From: Nocardia altamirensis NBRC 108246
GTDB taxonomy: Bacteria; Actinomycetota; Actinomycetes; Mycobacteriales; Mycobacteriaceae
Direction: 5' to 3'
DNA length: 64,000 nucleotides
NCBI RefSeq assembly: GCF_001612685.1
Contig: NZ_BDAY01000011.1
Coordinates: 62,001-126,000 of the forward strand
The notes beneath the pieces are model-generated. The model was not told the origin of the DNA and ran no database searches. It saw nothing but the letters and a program-made list of their open reading frames with translations. The translations under genes and the position numbers were made by a program. This document shows, piece by piece, positions 8,675 through 17,025 of this stretch; position 1 is the first letter of the stretch, and the number at the start of each line of letters is the position of its first letter.

Positions 8675-8876
8675 GGCCAAACAGTACTTGCTCGGCAGTC
8701 TGCTCCGCGTCGGCGGCCCATTCGGCGTCGGGAGCCTCGGGCAGCGACTTGAGCTCATCCTCGAGGAGTTGGCGGCGCACGGCCCGAGCGATGTAGTCGC
8801 TGAGTTTGTCCGCCGAGGCGGCACGCAGACGCGCCGCGAGGTCGTCATCCATCGAGATGTTCATGCGCACCGTCAT
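8664..8876 (-). CDS. Ribbon-helix-helix antitoxin
   Basis: A 70-residue protein. The N-terminal MTVRMNISMDDDLAARLRAA with KLSDYIARAVRRQL is a ribbon-helix-helix DNA-binding domain. The acidic, Trp-containing C-terminus (DAEWAADAEQ) is the toxin-neutralising tail. The start ATG at 8876 is preferred over 8906 because the fold begins there. It precedes the toxin and overlaps it, so the pair should autoregulate through this domain. Confidence 0.8.
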   Translation of the reverse strand: MTVRMNISMDDDLAARLRAASADKLSDYIARAVRRQLLEDELKSLPEAPDAEWAADAEQTAEQVLFGRAG

Positions 8877-8915
8877 ACATCGAGTATTACAGCGAACCCG
8901 CTGCATTGCCAGGTA

Positions 8916-11900
8916 TCAGCGCAGGGTGCGGATCCAGCGGCGGGTTTCGGCGGGGTCGATGACGTCGTCGAGTTCCAGCACAGTGGCCGCGGTGAGGGCT
9001 TTGCCGTTGGCGTAGGCGAGGGCCACGAGGTTGTCGAAGGCCTGCTGGCGTTCGGCGGGATCGGTGAGTGCGGCCAGTTCCTTGGCGAAGCCGAGGCGGA
9101 CCGCGCCCTCGAGGCCCATGCCGCCGATCTCGCCGGTGGGCCAGGCGATGACGAAGCGCGGCGCACGGAACGACCCCGCGGCCATGGCTTGAGCGCCCAG
9201 ACCGTAGCCCTTGCGCACGATGACCGTGCCCCACGGGACCGACAAGGCGGCAGCATCGATGAACAGGCGACTGAACTTGGTGACCGTCGCGTCCTTCTCG
9301 GCATCGGGGCCGACCATGAAACCTGGTGTGTCACACAGGGACACGACCGGCAGACCATAGGACTCGCACAGGCGCAGGAAACTGCTGAGCTTGTCGGCGG
9401 CGGGGGCATCGATCGCACCGCCGAGGTGGTGGCAGTTGTTGGCGATCAGGCCATAGGGGTGGCCCTCGACGCGGATCAGGGCGGTGACGATGCCGACAGC
9501 CCAGTCGCGGCGCAGCTCGAGGACTGAGTCGACGTCGGCGACGGCATCGATGGCGTCGCGAATATCGAAGGCGTGCAGGCGATTCTCTGGAACGACATGG
9601 CGAGCCAGGCGTGGATCCGGCGCGATCCAGGTGTCCACGGGGCCCTGGCAGTACGCGAGGTAGCGCTGGGCGATGCGGACGGCGTCGGCTTCGTCATCGG
9701 CGACGATGTGCACGACACCGTTGCGGCGTTGCACCTCGATCGGGCCGATGTCCTCGGGCGCGTAGACGCCGAGCCCGCCGCCTTCGATCATCGCCGGACC
9801 GCCCATGCCGATATTCGCGTCGGGAGTGGCGATCACGACATCGCACATGCCGAGCAGTGCGGCGTTGCCCGCGAAGCAGCGCCCGGACACGATGCCGACC
9901 AACGGAACCCGGCCCGAGAGCGCGCCCATCGCACGGAAGGTGGTGACGTCGAGACCGGAGATGCCGCCGTAATCGGTGTCGCCAGGGCGGCCGCCACCGC
10001 CCTCGGTGTAGAAGACCACTGGAAGTTGTTGGGCGCGAGCGAGTTCGAGCATGCGGTCGGTCTTGGCGTGATTGCGCATACCCTGGGTGCCTGCCAGCAC
10101 GGTGTAGTCGTAGGACATGACGACCACCCTGGCGCGGTCGGCGCCGAAGCGGTCGGCGTTGATGGTGGCGACGCCGCCGATCAGGCCGTCGGCGGGCGTG
10201 TTCGCGATCAAATCCTCGGGGCTGCGCCGCAACCGCTGCGCGGCGACCGCCAGCGCGCCGTACTCGACGAAGCTGTCGGCATCGACGAGGTCGGCGAGGT
10301 TCTCGCGGGCGGTGCGCCTGCCGAGCCGATGCCGTTTGGCCACCGCCGCGGGCCGCGCCGCATCGAGACCGACGCGGTGGCGCTCGTGCACCTCGGCGAG
10401 GTCGGGGCGGATCGCGTCGAGATCCACCGCCGCGCTGTCGGCGACACTGCCGTCGTGGTCGGCCGCGATCCAGACCAGCAGGGGCGCATGAGGATCCACG
10501 ATCGCCCCCGCGGCCGCCACATGCCTGCGTACCTGCAGCGGCTGTTCGGCGCGCAGCACGTGCTGCATCTTCATCGCTTCCAGCACCGCGACCTCGGCGC
10601 CTGCCGCGACGACGGTGCCCGGTTCGACCAGACTCACCACGGTCGCACCCATGGGCGAGCGCAAGATCTGCTCATCATCGTGCAGCACAACCGATTCCGT
10701 GGCGACGGCCGCCACCGGCGTCTTGGCGTGCGGGGCTGGCGCGTACTCGCCTGCACGGGTGGCGAGTTCATCGATGTGCTGCTCGAACCACGTCGTCGAC
10801 ACCGCCGATCCCTCGGACAGTGTGTCCAGCACCGCGCGCAGCAGCGCCGCATTCGTATCGACACCCACCACCACGGTCTCGGCCAACGCATCCGAACACC
10901 GCCGCAGCGCAGCCGAATACGACGGACCACGCGCAATCACCTTCGCCAACAGCGAATCGAACTGCGCCCCTTGCCGCATCCCGGCAAAAGCGGCAGTATC
11001 CACCCGCACACCCACCCCCGTCGGTGCACCGAACTGAACAACAGTCCCAGTACTGGGCAGCACATCCCCACCCGCAGTAAGGATCTCGGCATTCACCCGC
11101 GCCTGCACCGCATACCCACGCAGGCCACCCGCACCGTGACCCCGGTCGGTATCACTCCGAGCGCGACCCGCGCCGCTGTCGTGGTCGGCATCTACCCAAG
11201 CGCCACCTGCACCGTGGTCGGTAACCACCCGGGCGCCACCCGCACCGCCTGCACCGTGATCCTGGTCGGTACCACTCCGAGCGCCACCTGCGCCGCTGTC
11301 ATAGTGAGGACCGACCCGAGCGTCACCTGCACCGAGATCGCGCTCGCCGTCTGCCCGGGCGTCACCCCTGCCGTGGTCATGGTCGGCATCCACGCGAGCG
11401 CCACCTGCGCTGCGAACCGCCCGAACCTGTTCTGCGACACCCACTTCAGCGTCCGGACGGCGTTCCACCTCCACTGGCAGCGCCAGCTCGGCGAGGCTGC
11501 ATCCCTGTGCCAGATCCAACTGGATCGTGACGAGGTCGACTCCGGTCACCTCCTCGGTGACCGTGTGCTCCACCTGCAGCCGCGGATTCACCTCGAGGAA
11601 CCATGCCTCGTCCCCACGCATCAGGAACTCGACGGTGATCACGCCGCGACACCCGACCGATTCGGCCAGCCGCACTGCGTCGCGGTGCAATCGTTCCCGT
11701 AGCGCCGCAGCGAGATTCGGTGCGGGTGCGATTTCGATGAGCTTCTGATGCCGCCGTTGCACGCTGCAATCACGGTCACCGAGAGCAACTGCGCGCGTAC
11801 CGTCCGCGACCACCTGCACCTCGATGTGCCGGGCATCGGAGACCAACGCTTCGGCATACACCGCGTCATCACCGAAGCCCGCCAACGCCTCGGCCCGGCA

Positions 11901-12440
11901 CCGCTCATACGCCGCAGCGACAGCCCCCGGTTCCCGCACCACCCGCATCCCACGCCCGCCACCTCCGGCGGCGGCTTTCACCATCACCCCGTCCGGATGC
12001 GCGGCAAGCAGTTCGGCGATCTCGCCGACGCCCACCCCCGCCGCTGTGGCCGCAAGCACCCCGACACCGGCCCGCTGCGCCGCCGCACGCGCGGCGACCT
12101 TGTCGCCGAACGTGTGCAACACCTCCGGGGCAGGCCCGACGAACACCAGTTCCGCAGCGGCGCAGGCCGCAGCGAGACCGGCACTCTCACTGAGGAACCC
12201 GTATCCCGGATGCACCAGCGCCCCTGTTCCGGCCTTGCGGGCGGCAGCGACCACCTCGCTCACTTCGAGGTACGCCGCGGCTCCGGTGCCGCGCAACTCC
12301 ACCGCATCGTCGGCCAGCCGGACATGCAGCGCGTCGCGTTCCTCGGCGGTGTAGACCGCCAGCGTCTCCCACCCACGCTCCCGTGCGGTCCGCACTACCC
12401 GGACAGCGACCTCACCTCGGTTGACCACCACGACGCGCAT
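8916..12440 (-). CDS. Single-chain biotin-dependent acyl-CoA carboxylase (BC-BCCP-CT) with repeat insertion
   Basis: A 1174-residue fusion. Biotin carboxylase spans about residues 1-550, with the ATP-grasp glycine loop KAAAGGGGRGMRVV and MRVVVVNRGEVAVRVVRT at the start. The biotin carrier has EAMKMQ (biotinyl Lys624), and a carboxyltransferase spans about 680-1174 (YTEGGGGRPGD, SGRCFAGNAAL, DTPGFMVG). All three parts on one chain match the long-chain acyl-CoA carboxylase type found in actinobacteria. It would make malonyl- or alkylmalonyl-CoA units. The ATG at 12440 is used because MRVVVVNRGE is the conserved start. Residues 348-439 are a low-complexity repeat block inserted between the ATP-grasp part and the C-terminal BC lobe (GYAVQARVNAE). 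Confidence 0.92.
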   Translation of the reverse strand: MRVVVVNRGEVAVRVVRTARERGWETLAVYTAEERDALHVRLADDAVELRGTGAAAYLEVSEVVAAARKAGTGALVHPGYGFLSESAGLAAACAAAELVFVGPAPEVLHTFGDKVAARAAAQRAGVGVLAATAAGVGVGEIAELLAAHPDGVMVKAAAGGGGRGMRVVREPGAVAAAYERCRAEALAGFGDDAVYAEALVSDARHIEVQVVADGTRAVALGDRDCSVQRRHQKLIEIAPAPNLAAALRERLHRDAVRLAESVGCRGVITVEFLMRGDEAWFLEVNPRLQVEHTVTEEVTGVDLVTIQLDLAQGCSLAELALPVEVERRPDAEVGVAEQVRAVRSAGGARVDADHDHGRGDARADGERDLGAGDARVGPHYDSGAGGARSGTDQDHGAGGAGGARVVTDHGAGGAWVDADHDSGAGRARSDTDRGHGAGGLRGYAVQARVNAEILTAGGDVLPSTGTVVQFGAPTGVGVRVDTAAFAGMRQGAQFDSLLAKVIARGPSYSAALRRCSDALAETVVVGVDTNAALLRAVLDTLSEGSAVSTTWFEQHIDELATRAGEYAPAPHAKTPVAAVATESVVLHDDEQILRSPMGATVVSLVEPGTVVAAGAEVAVLEAMKMQHVLRAEQPLQVRRHVAAAGAIVDPHAPLLVWIAADHDGSVADSAAVDLDAIRPDLAEVHERHRVGLDAARPAAVAKRHRLGRRTARENLADLVDADSFVEYGALAVAAQRLRRSPEDLIANTPADGLIGGVATINADRFGADRARVVVMSYDYTVLAGTQGMRNHAKTDRMLELARAQQLPVVFYTEGGGGRPGDTDYGGISGLDVTTFRAMGALSGRVPLVGIVSGRCFAGNAALLGMCDVVIATPDANIGMGGPAMIEGGGLGVYAPEDIGPIEVQRRNGVVHIVADDEADAVRIAQRYLAYCQGPVDTWIAPDPRLARHVVPENRLHAFDIRDAIDAVADVDSVLELRRDWAVGIVTALIRVEGHPYGLIANNCHHLGGAIDAPAADKLSSFLRLCESYGLPVVSLCDTPGFMVGPDAEKDATVTKFSRLFIDAAALSVPWGTVIVRKGYGLGAQAMAAGSFRAPRFVIAWPTGEIGGMGLEGAVRLGFAKELAALTDPAERQQAFDNLVALAYANGKALTAATVLELDDVIDPAETRRWIRTLR
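11124..11399 (-). repeat. Seven approximately 39-bp repeats inside the biotin carboxylase domain
   Basis: On the coding strand the block reads as 13-residue units such as ARVDADHDHGRGD, ARVGPHYDSGAGG, AWVDADHDSGAGR and ARSDTDRGHGAGG. One unit has 16 and one 11 residues, 92 residues in all. It is in frame and bounded by normal family sequence on both sides. Its unit length equals that of the mceE array. Confidence 0.92.
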
Positions 12441-12596
12441 GCCACCAGTCTTGCGCATCCCGCCCTCTGGTCGCCCCGCGGAACTCGGCACCACCGACCG
12501 CACGGTCGTACCTGCGCCAATCGTGTTGTGGTGCGGGCACGGTCGGCGTGCGCTCGCGACCGCGATCGGTTACGCTGCCGAAGTGATCCAGTGTCT

Positions 12597-12606
12597 TAGT
12601 TAACTA
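12597..12606. promoter_or_regulatory. Putative operator of the GntR/ABC operon
   Basis: TAGTTAACTA is a perfect 10-base palindrome in an AT-rich patch 20 bases upstream of the GntR start, just before the ribosome site GGAGG (12617-12621). YtrA-type GntR regulators usually bind such AT-rich dyads next to their own gene, so autoregulation is likely. Confidence 0.55.
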
Positions 12607-12626
12607 GTACAATTTCGGAGGCGGGT

Positions 12627-13016
12627 GTGGTCGAATTCCGGGTGGACCGTTCCGGTGGCGTGCCCGCCTACCGACAGCTGATGAATCAGGTGCGCGAGGC
12701 ACTGCGACTGGGCTGGCTGCAGCCCGGCGATCGGTTGCCTACGGTGCGTGCGGTGGTCGCGTCCAGCGGGGTGAACGTGAACACCGTGCTCAAGGCGTAT
12801 CGGGAACTCGAGCTCGCCGGTCTGCTCGAGGTCCGTCAAGGATCGGGCACCTTCATCAAAACCACCTTGGGCTCGGCCACACCGGAAGTGGTGGCCGACC
12901 TGCAACAGCAATTGGAGGACTGGGTGCGTACCGCACACCAGTCCGGAATGGAACACGAGGACGTGGCAGCTCTGATGACCGCCGTCCTCGCGCGAGACAA
13001 GGACCACCAACTATGA
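12627..13016 (+). CDS. GntR-family regulator, YtrA type
   Basis: A 129-residue protein from GTG, with GGAGG six bases upstream. The winged-helix domain covers about residues 8-76 (PAYRQLMNQVREALRLGWLQ, TVRAVVASSGVNVNTVLKAY). The short tail with no effector domain is diagnostic of the YtrA subgroup, which represses adjacent ABC-transporter genes. The next gene, an ABC ATPase, overlaps its stop (ATGA). Confidence 0.88.
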   Translation: MVEFRVDRSGGVPAYRQLMNQVREALRLGWLQPGDRLPTVRAVVASSGVNVNTVLKAYRELELAGLLEVRQGSGTFIKTTLGSATPEVVADLQQQLEDWVRTAHQSGMEHEDVAALMTAVLARDKDHQL

Positions 13017-13948
13017 CCGGAAGCATTGCCGCCGAGCGGATTTCGACACCGCAGGCCGATGACCCGATGGCAGTGCGGGTCGAGGGCCTCGGCAAATATT
13101 ACCCCGGCCGCTGGCGGCGCGAGGGTGTCTGGGCCTTGCGGGACTGCAGTTTCGAGGTACCGAAGGGGCGGGTGGCCGCGCTCGTCGGACGAAACGGAGC
13201 GGGCAAAACCACCCTGCTCAGCGTGCTGTCGGGGCTGCTCACCCCCACCGAGGGCGTGGCGAGGATCGAGGGGGTCGACCTCACCCGAGGCCGCCGCGGC
13301 GCGCGAGTGTCCTTCGTCGCGCAGGACAAACCGCTCTACCGCCGTTTCACCGCGATGGACACACTGCGCACGGGCGCCGACCTCAACCGAGTGTGGGACC
13401 AGGACCGCGCACTGCGCTGGCTGCACCGATTCGAGGTCCCGCTCGATCGTCCCTGCGCCACCTTGTCCGGCGGCCAGCAGGCACAGGTCTCCTTCGCACT
13501 CGCGTTGGGCGCCAAGCCGTCGGTGCTGCTGCTGGACGAACCACTGGCCAACCTCGACCCACTGGTCCGGCGAGAAGTCATGGGCGAGTTGCTCACCGAC
13601 GTCGCCGACACCGGCATGACAGTGCTGCTGTCCACCCACATCGTCACCGAACTCGCCGGCGTGGCCGACTACCTGCTGCTGCTCGCCGACGGTGCATTGC
13701 GCGCCGACGGCGACCTCGACGACATCCTGGAGGGCCACCGCCACATCGTCGGCCCGCGCGCCGACACCCCACCCGTGCCCGGGGACGTGCTGCACGCTCG
13801 CCACACCGAGACCCAGTCCACCTTCCTGGTCCGAATCAGCTCGCCGCCAACAACACTCGCTCCGCCGTGGACCGTTCGCGAGGTCACCCTCGAAGACTTC
13901 GTCCTGGCACATCTGGACACGACCACGCTTCGGGAGACCACCGCATGA
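13013..13948 (+). CDS. ABC transporter ATP-binding protein
   Basis: A 311-residue ATPase. Walker A is GRNGAGKTT (about residue 61), the Q-loop is VAQDKPLY, the signature is LSGGQQ, Walker B is VLLLDEP, and the switch His is in LSTHIV. A leader of about 20 residues precedes the domain. It forms an operon with the GntR gene upstream and the permease downstream, each with ATGA overlaps. The set resembles YtrA-BC export systems induced by cell-wall-active peptides, but the substrate is unknown. Confidence 0.9.
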   Translation: MTGSIAAERISTPQADDPMAVRVEGLGKYYPGRWRREGVWALRDCSFEVPKGRVAALVGRNGAGKTTLLSVLSGLLTPTEGVARIEGVDLTRGRRGARVSFVAQDKPLYRRFTAMDTLRTGADLNRVWDQDRALRWLHRFEVPLDRPCATLSGGQQAQVSFALALGAKPSVLLLDEPLANLDPLVRREVMGELLTDVADTGMTVLLSTHIVTELAGVADYLLLLADGALRADGDLDDILEGHRHIVGPRADTPPVPGDVLHARHTETQSTFLVRISSPPTTLAPPWTVREVTLEDFVLAHLDTTTLRETTA

Positions 13949-14985
13949 CCATCACGGCCGTATCGCCGGACTCCAGCATCCGCCGCGGCGCAGGCTGGGC
14001 CGGGCTCGCCAGGCTGACCTGGTGCCAGCACCGCTGGCTGATCATCGCGAGCACCGTCGCGGCCGCCGCGCTTGCCGCGTCCTTCCTGTGGATCTACCTT
14101 CGTGCCGACGGGCTCCTGACACAGGCCGAGGCGTGCCGCGGGATCGAATTGCCTTGTGCGATAAGCCCCGAGGCCTCACGCGAGCTGCGCACGCTGGGGA
14201 ACATCGCCAACATCGCGCTGTACGCGCCCGGCGTGGTCGCCGCGTTCTTCGCGGTGTTCTGGGGCGCGCCGCTGCTGGCCAGGGAATTCGAGCAACGCAC
14301 CCACCTGGTGGCCTGGACCCAGGACGTGTCCCCGACCCGCTGGCTCGCAGGCAAAGCAGTCCTGCTCGGCGCGGTGATCGTGGTGCTCTGCACGCTGATC
14401 GGCGCATCAGCCGGGGCGGTCACCGAACGGTGGCATCGGCTCGACAGTGCTTGGCCGCTGCCGTTCAGCATGCCGGGCTTCGAACGGTGGATACCGCTGC
14501 AGGTGGTCTACGGGTTGTTCGGATTCGCCCTCGGCATGGCCGTGAGCGCGTTGACCCGGCGCACCGTGGTGTCCATGGCCGTCTCGCTGATCGGGTTCAC
14601 CGTCGTGCGGGTGGTCATCGCGTACTTCGCCCGGCCGTATTACCTTCCCCCGCTGCGCATCACCGAACCGCCGGCGGGCCCGCTCGCGGACTACGACTAC
14701 CTTCGCGTCCTGGAGGCAGATCGCGGCTACCTCGACACCGCAGGCAACTCGGTGCAACTGCCGGACCCCAACCAGGTCTATCGCGAATGCCACCAAGACC
14801 TGCCAGCGGCGGAAGCCGTGAACGCCTGCTACGCAAACCACGGCGTCGCAAGCACTTTCACCGACTACCAGCCCCTGGACCGACTGTTCACCTTCCGCCT
14901 CATCGAGACCGGCATCTACCTGCTATTGATCGCCGCCCTCGGCACCCTCACCTGGTACCGAATCCGCAAGATGCCCACTGTCTGA
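13945..14985 (+). CDS. ABC-2 type permease subunit
   Basis: A 346-residue membrane protein with about six transmembrane helices (near 30-52, 85-110, 128-150, 185-205, 212-232, 318-338). A large extracytoplasmic loop between the last two helices carries several Cys residues. It partners the ATPase upstream, with which it overlaps by four bases. The protein ends RIRKMPTV, and this end is repeated in the next 57 bases. Confidence 0.85.
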   Translation: MTITAVSPDSSIRRGAGWAGLARLTWCQHRWLIIASTVAAAALAASFLWIYLRADGLLTQAEACRGIELPCAISPEASRELRTLGNIANIALYAPGVVAAFFAVFWGAPLLAREFEQRTHLVAWTQDVSPTRWLAGKAVLLGAVIVVLCTLIGASAGAVTERWHRLDSAWPLPFSMPGFERWIPLQVVYGLFGFALGMAVSALTRRTVVSMAVSLIGFTVVRVVIAYFARPYYLPPLRITEPPAGPLADYDYLRVLEADRGYLDTAGNSVQLPDPNQVYRECHQDLPAAEAVNACYANHGVASTFTDYQPLDRLFTFRLIETGIYLLLIAALGTLTWYRIRKMPTV

Positions 14986-15072
14986 CCGTCAGGCCCGCAC
15001 GACGAGTGGGACATGACCGAATCCGCAAAATGCCTACGGTCTGATCGCTGGGCAAGCAACGAGTGGGACATG
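14957..15072 (+). repeat. Tandem duplication of the permease 3' end
   Basis: Copy 1 is 14957-15015 and copy 2 is 15016-15072. Both encode RIRKMPTV followed by TGA, and both end in GAGTGGGACATG. Differences inside the coding part are silent (AAG/AAA, CCC/CCT, ACT/ACG), as if the second copy came from a related functional gene. Confidence 0.85.
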
Positions 15073-15145
15073 GTGGCGGCGTCTGCGGCGTGCCGCCGGA
15101 CCGGGCGGGGCGTCGAGGTGCCCATCAACTAGCCGCGCGCTGCAT

Positions 15146-15210
15146 GCTCAAAGTGGGAACTGGTGGCGGCATTTCGCGAGTAGCCTCCGCCACCAGTTCC
15201 CACTTTGAGC
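15146..15210 (+). repeat. Palindromic element, perfect 24-bp arms
   Basis: Arms at 15146-15169 and 15187-15210 are exactly complementary. The core is AGTGGGAACTGGTGGCGG and the 17-base loop is CATTTCGCGAGTAGCCT. It lies between the convergent permease and monooxygenase genes and could act as a terminator, but has no T-tract. Confidence 0.9.
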
Positions 15211-15279
15211 CCCGAACCGGCTCACCGGCCGCATCACGGAGGTCGCCCTCGCGTGTCGGACGAGTTGCCGAACGGGCGG

Positions 15280-16788
15280 TCAAGCGGTGCGGGAGGCCTC
15301 GAGAGGTGCGTCGACGGGCGCGACCGCGGCGGCCCGGGTGAAGGTGAGGATGCCGTCGTCGATGGGGCCCTTGCGCAGCATCTTGCGGTCGCGGAAGTAG
15401 TTGTTGACGACCTGCCACGGCGCACGGGTGCCCTGCCTGGGCATGATCGCATCGCCACGCTGGATGTAGCCGGAGGTCAGGGCGCTGCCCATCGCCGATT
15501 CGGTGGAACGATCGCCCTCTTCGGCGATGGCTTCCATCCGGGTGTAGCCCTTGGCGCGCATGTGGTTGAGCACCCGGCAGAAGTATTCGGCCGCCAGATC
15601 CGCCTTCAAAGTCCAGGAGGCGTTGGTGTAACCGAGCACCATCACCGCGTTGGGCACACCGTCGAGCATGGCGCCCTTGTAGACGACCCGATCGCGCGTG
15701 ACAACCGGCTCGTCGTCCACCTCGAGCGTCGCACCACCGAGTATCTGCATCCGCAGACCGGTCGCGCTGATCACGATGTCGGCGGGCAGCTCCTCGCCCG
15801 ATGCGAGGCGGATACCGGTCTCGGTGAAGGTCTCGATGTGGTCGGTGACGATGGAGGCCTTGCCGTTGCGCAGCACCCGGAACAGATCACCGTTGGGCAC
15901 CACACACAGCCGCTGGTCCCACGGGTTGTAGGTCGGCGTGAAATGTCGCATGTCGATCTTGCCGCCCAGCTGCATCCGCACCCCAGCCAGAAAGAGCTTG
16001 CGCGCGGCAGCGGGATTGGTGCGCGAGAGCTGAAAACTGGCGCGCTGCAACGCGATATTGCGGTTGCGCCCGATCTGATAGGCCAGCTTCGCAGGCACCC
16101 TGGCCAGCTTCATGCCGACCGCGACCGGGTCGTCGGCGGGCAGCGCGGTGATGTAGGTCGGCGAGCGCTGCAACATGGTGACGTGCTCGGCATCGCCGCT
16201 CATCGCCGGGATCAGGGTGATCGCGGTGGCGCCGCTGCCGATCACCACGACGCGCTTGCCGCGGTAGTCCAGATCCTCGGGCCAGTGCTGCGGGTGCACG
16301 ATCGGCCCGCCGAAGTCGGCCTCGCCGGGGAACTCGGGCCGGTAACCGTTGTCGTAGTCGTAGTAGCCGGTGCAGCCGACCAGGAAGTTGCTGGTGAACG
16401 TCTCCGCGGCGCCGGTCTGCTCGTCGAGTGCGGTGACGGTCCAGGTGTTGGTCGCGCTGGACCAGCTGGCGGTGGTCACCTTGCGGCCGAAGCGAATGTG
16501 CTGGGTGACGCCGTATTCTTCGGCGGTGTCGCTGATGTACTGGCGGATGTTCGGGCCGTCGGCGAGCACCTTGGTGCCGTTCCACGGCCGGAAGCCGAAT
16601 CCGAAGGTGTACATGTCCGAGTCGGAGCGAACGCCGGGGTACCGGAACAGGTCCCAGGTGCCGCCGATCGCGGTGCGCCGTTCCAGGATCGCGTAGCTGC
16701 GCCCGGTGTTTTCCTTGGCCAGGTGGCAGGCCATGCCGATGCCGGACAGGCCGGCGCCGATGATCAGTACGTCGACATGCCGCGTCAT
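15280..16788 (-). CDS. ethA: FAD-containing Baeyer-Villiger monooxygenase, EthA-like
   Basis: A 502-residue flavoprotein. The FAD GxGxxG is IGAGLSGIG (residues 9-17), then GGTWDLFRYPGVRSDSDMYT, the type I BVMO fingerprint region, and the NADPH site GSGATAIT. The C-terminal half has YNPWDQRLCVVPNGDLFR. From memory the whole layout agrees with mycobacterial EthA, which activates ethionamide and oxidises ketones. No EthR-like repressor gene is adjacent, though an imperfect dyad lies upstream. Confidence 0.88.
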   Translation of the reverse strand: MTRHVDVLIIGAGLSGIGMACHLAKENTGRSYAILERRTAIGGTWDLFRYPGVRSDSDMYTFGFGFRPWNGTKVLADGPNIRQYISDTAEEYGVTQHIRFGRKVTTASWSSATNTWTVTALDEQTGAAETFTSNFLVGCTGYYDYDNGYRPEFPGEADFGGPIVHPQHWPEDLDYRGKRVVVIGSGATAITLIPAMSGDAEHVTMLQRSPTYITALPADDPVAVGMKLARVPAKLAYQIGRNRNIALQRASFQLSRTNPAAARKLFLAGVRMQLGGKIDMRHFTPTYNPWDQRLCVVPNGDLFRVLRNGKASIVTDHIETFTETGIRLASGEELPADIVISATGLRMQILGGATLEVDDEPVVTRDRVVYKGAMLDGVPNAVMVLGYTNASWTLKADLAAEYFCRVLNHMRAKGYTRMEAIAEEGDRSTESAMGSALTSGYIQRGDAIMPRQGTRAPWQVVNNYFRDRKMLRKGPIDDGILTFTRAAAVAPVDAPLEASRTA

Positions 16789-16851
16789 TGAGGTACTCGT
16801 TTCGTCTGGTCACGTTCCGGTCGACTTCGACCGCTAGCTGCGACCGAGGAT

Positions 16852-16872
16852 ACGTGTTACACGATGTCACGT
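16852..16872. promoter_or_regulatory. Imperfect dyad upstream of the monooxygenase
   Basis: ACGTG and CACGT flank an 11-base centre 64 bases upstream of the ethA-like start. The spacing suits a TetR-type operator such as that of EthR, but this is weak evidence. Confidence 0.3.
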
Positions 16873-16926
16873 CTAGTCTGGCCCGTAACGCCCTCGGCAC
16901 GGCTCGGCACCAATTAAAACCGCGGT

Positions 16927-16996
16927 GGTTGCAACCGGTGACTCCGACACGCTCTGCGCTGAGCATTGATGACTGCGGCGCGGCATGCGCCGCGCC
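16927..16996 (+). promoter_or_regulatory. Palindrome and hairpin in the ssu leader
   Basis: GGTTGCAACC (16927-16936) is a perfect 10-base palindrome. It is followed by a strong hairpin with GGCGCGGC/GCCGCGCC arms and a 4-base loop (16977-16996), about 30 bases before the ssuC start. The first may be an operator and the second a leader RNA structure. Confidence 0.4.
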
Positions 16997-17025
16997 GTCG
17001 GCCTGTCCCCTATCCGAGGTGTCGT

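Noticed and set aside
8658..9527. 289-residue plus-strand frame over the antitoxin and carboxylase end
   Set aside because: It spans two genes on the other strand and shows no domain.
9573..11702. 709-residue plus-strand frame inside the carboxylase gene
   Set aside because: It is a shadow of the minus-strand carboxylase, with no domain signature and Arg/His-rich content from GC-biased codons.
15146..15210. Calling the palindromic elements simple terminators
   Set aside because: The conserved 17-base loop and fixed orientation are not needed for termination, and there is no T-tract.
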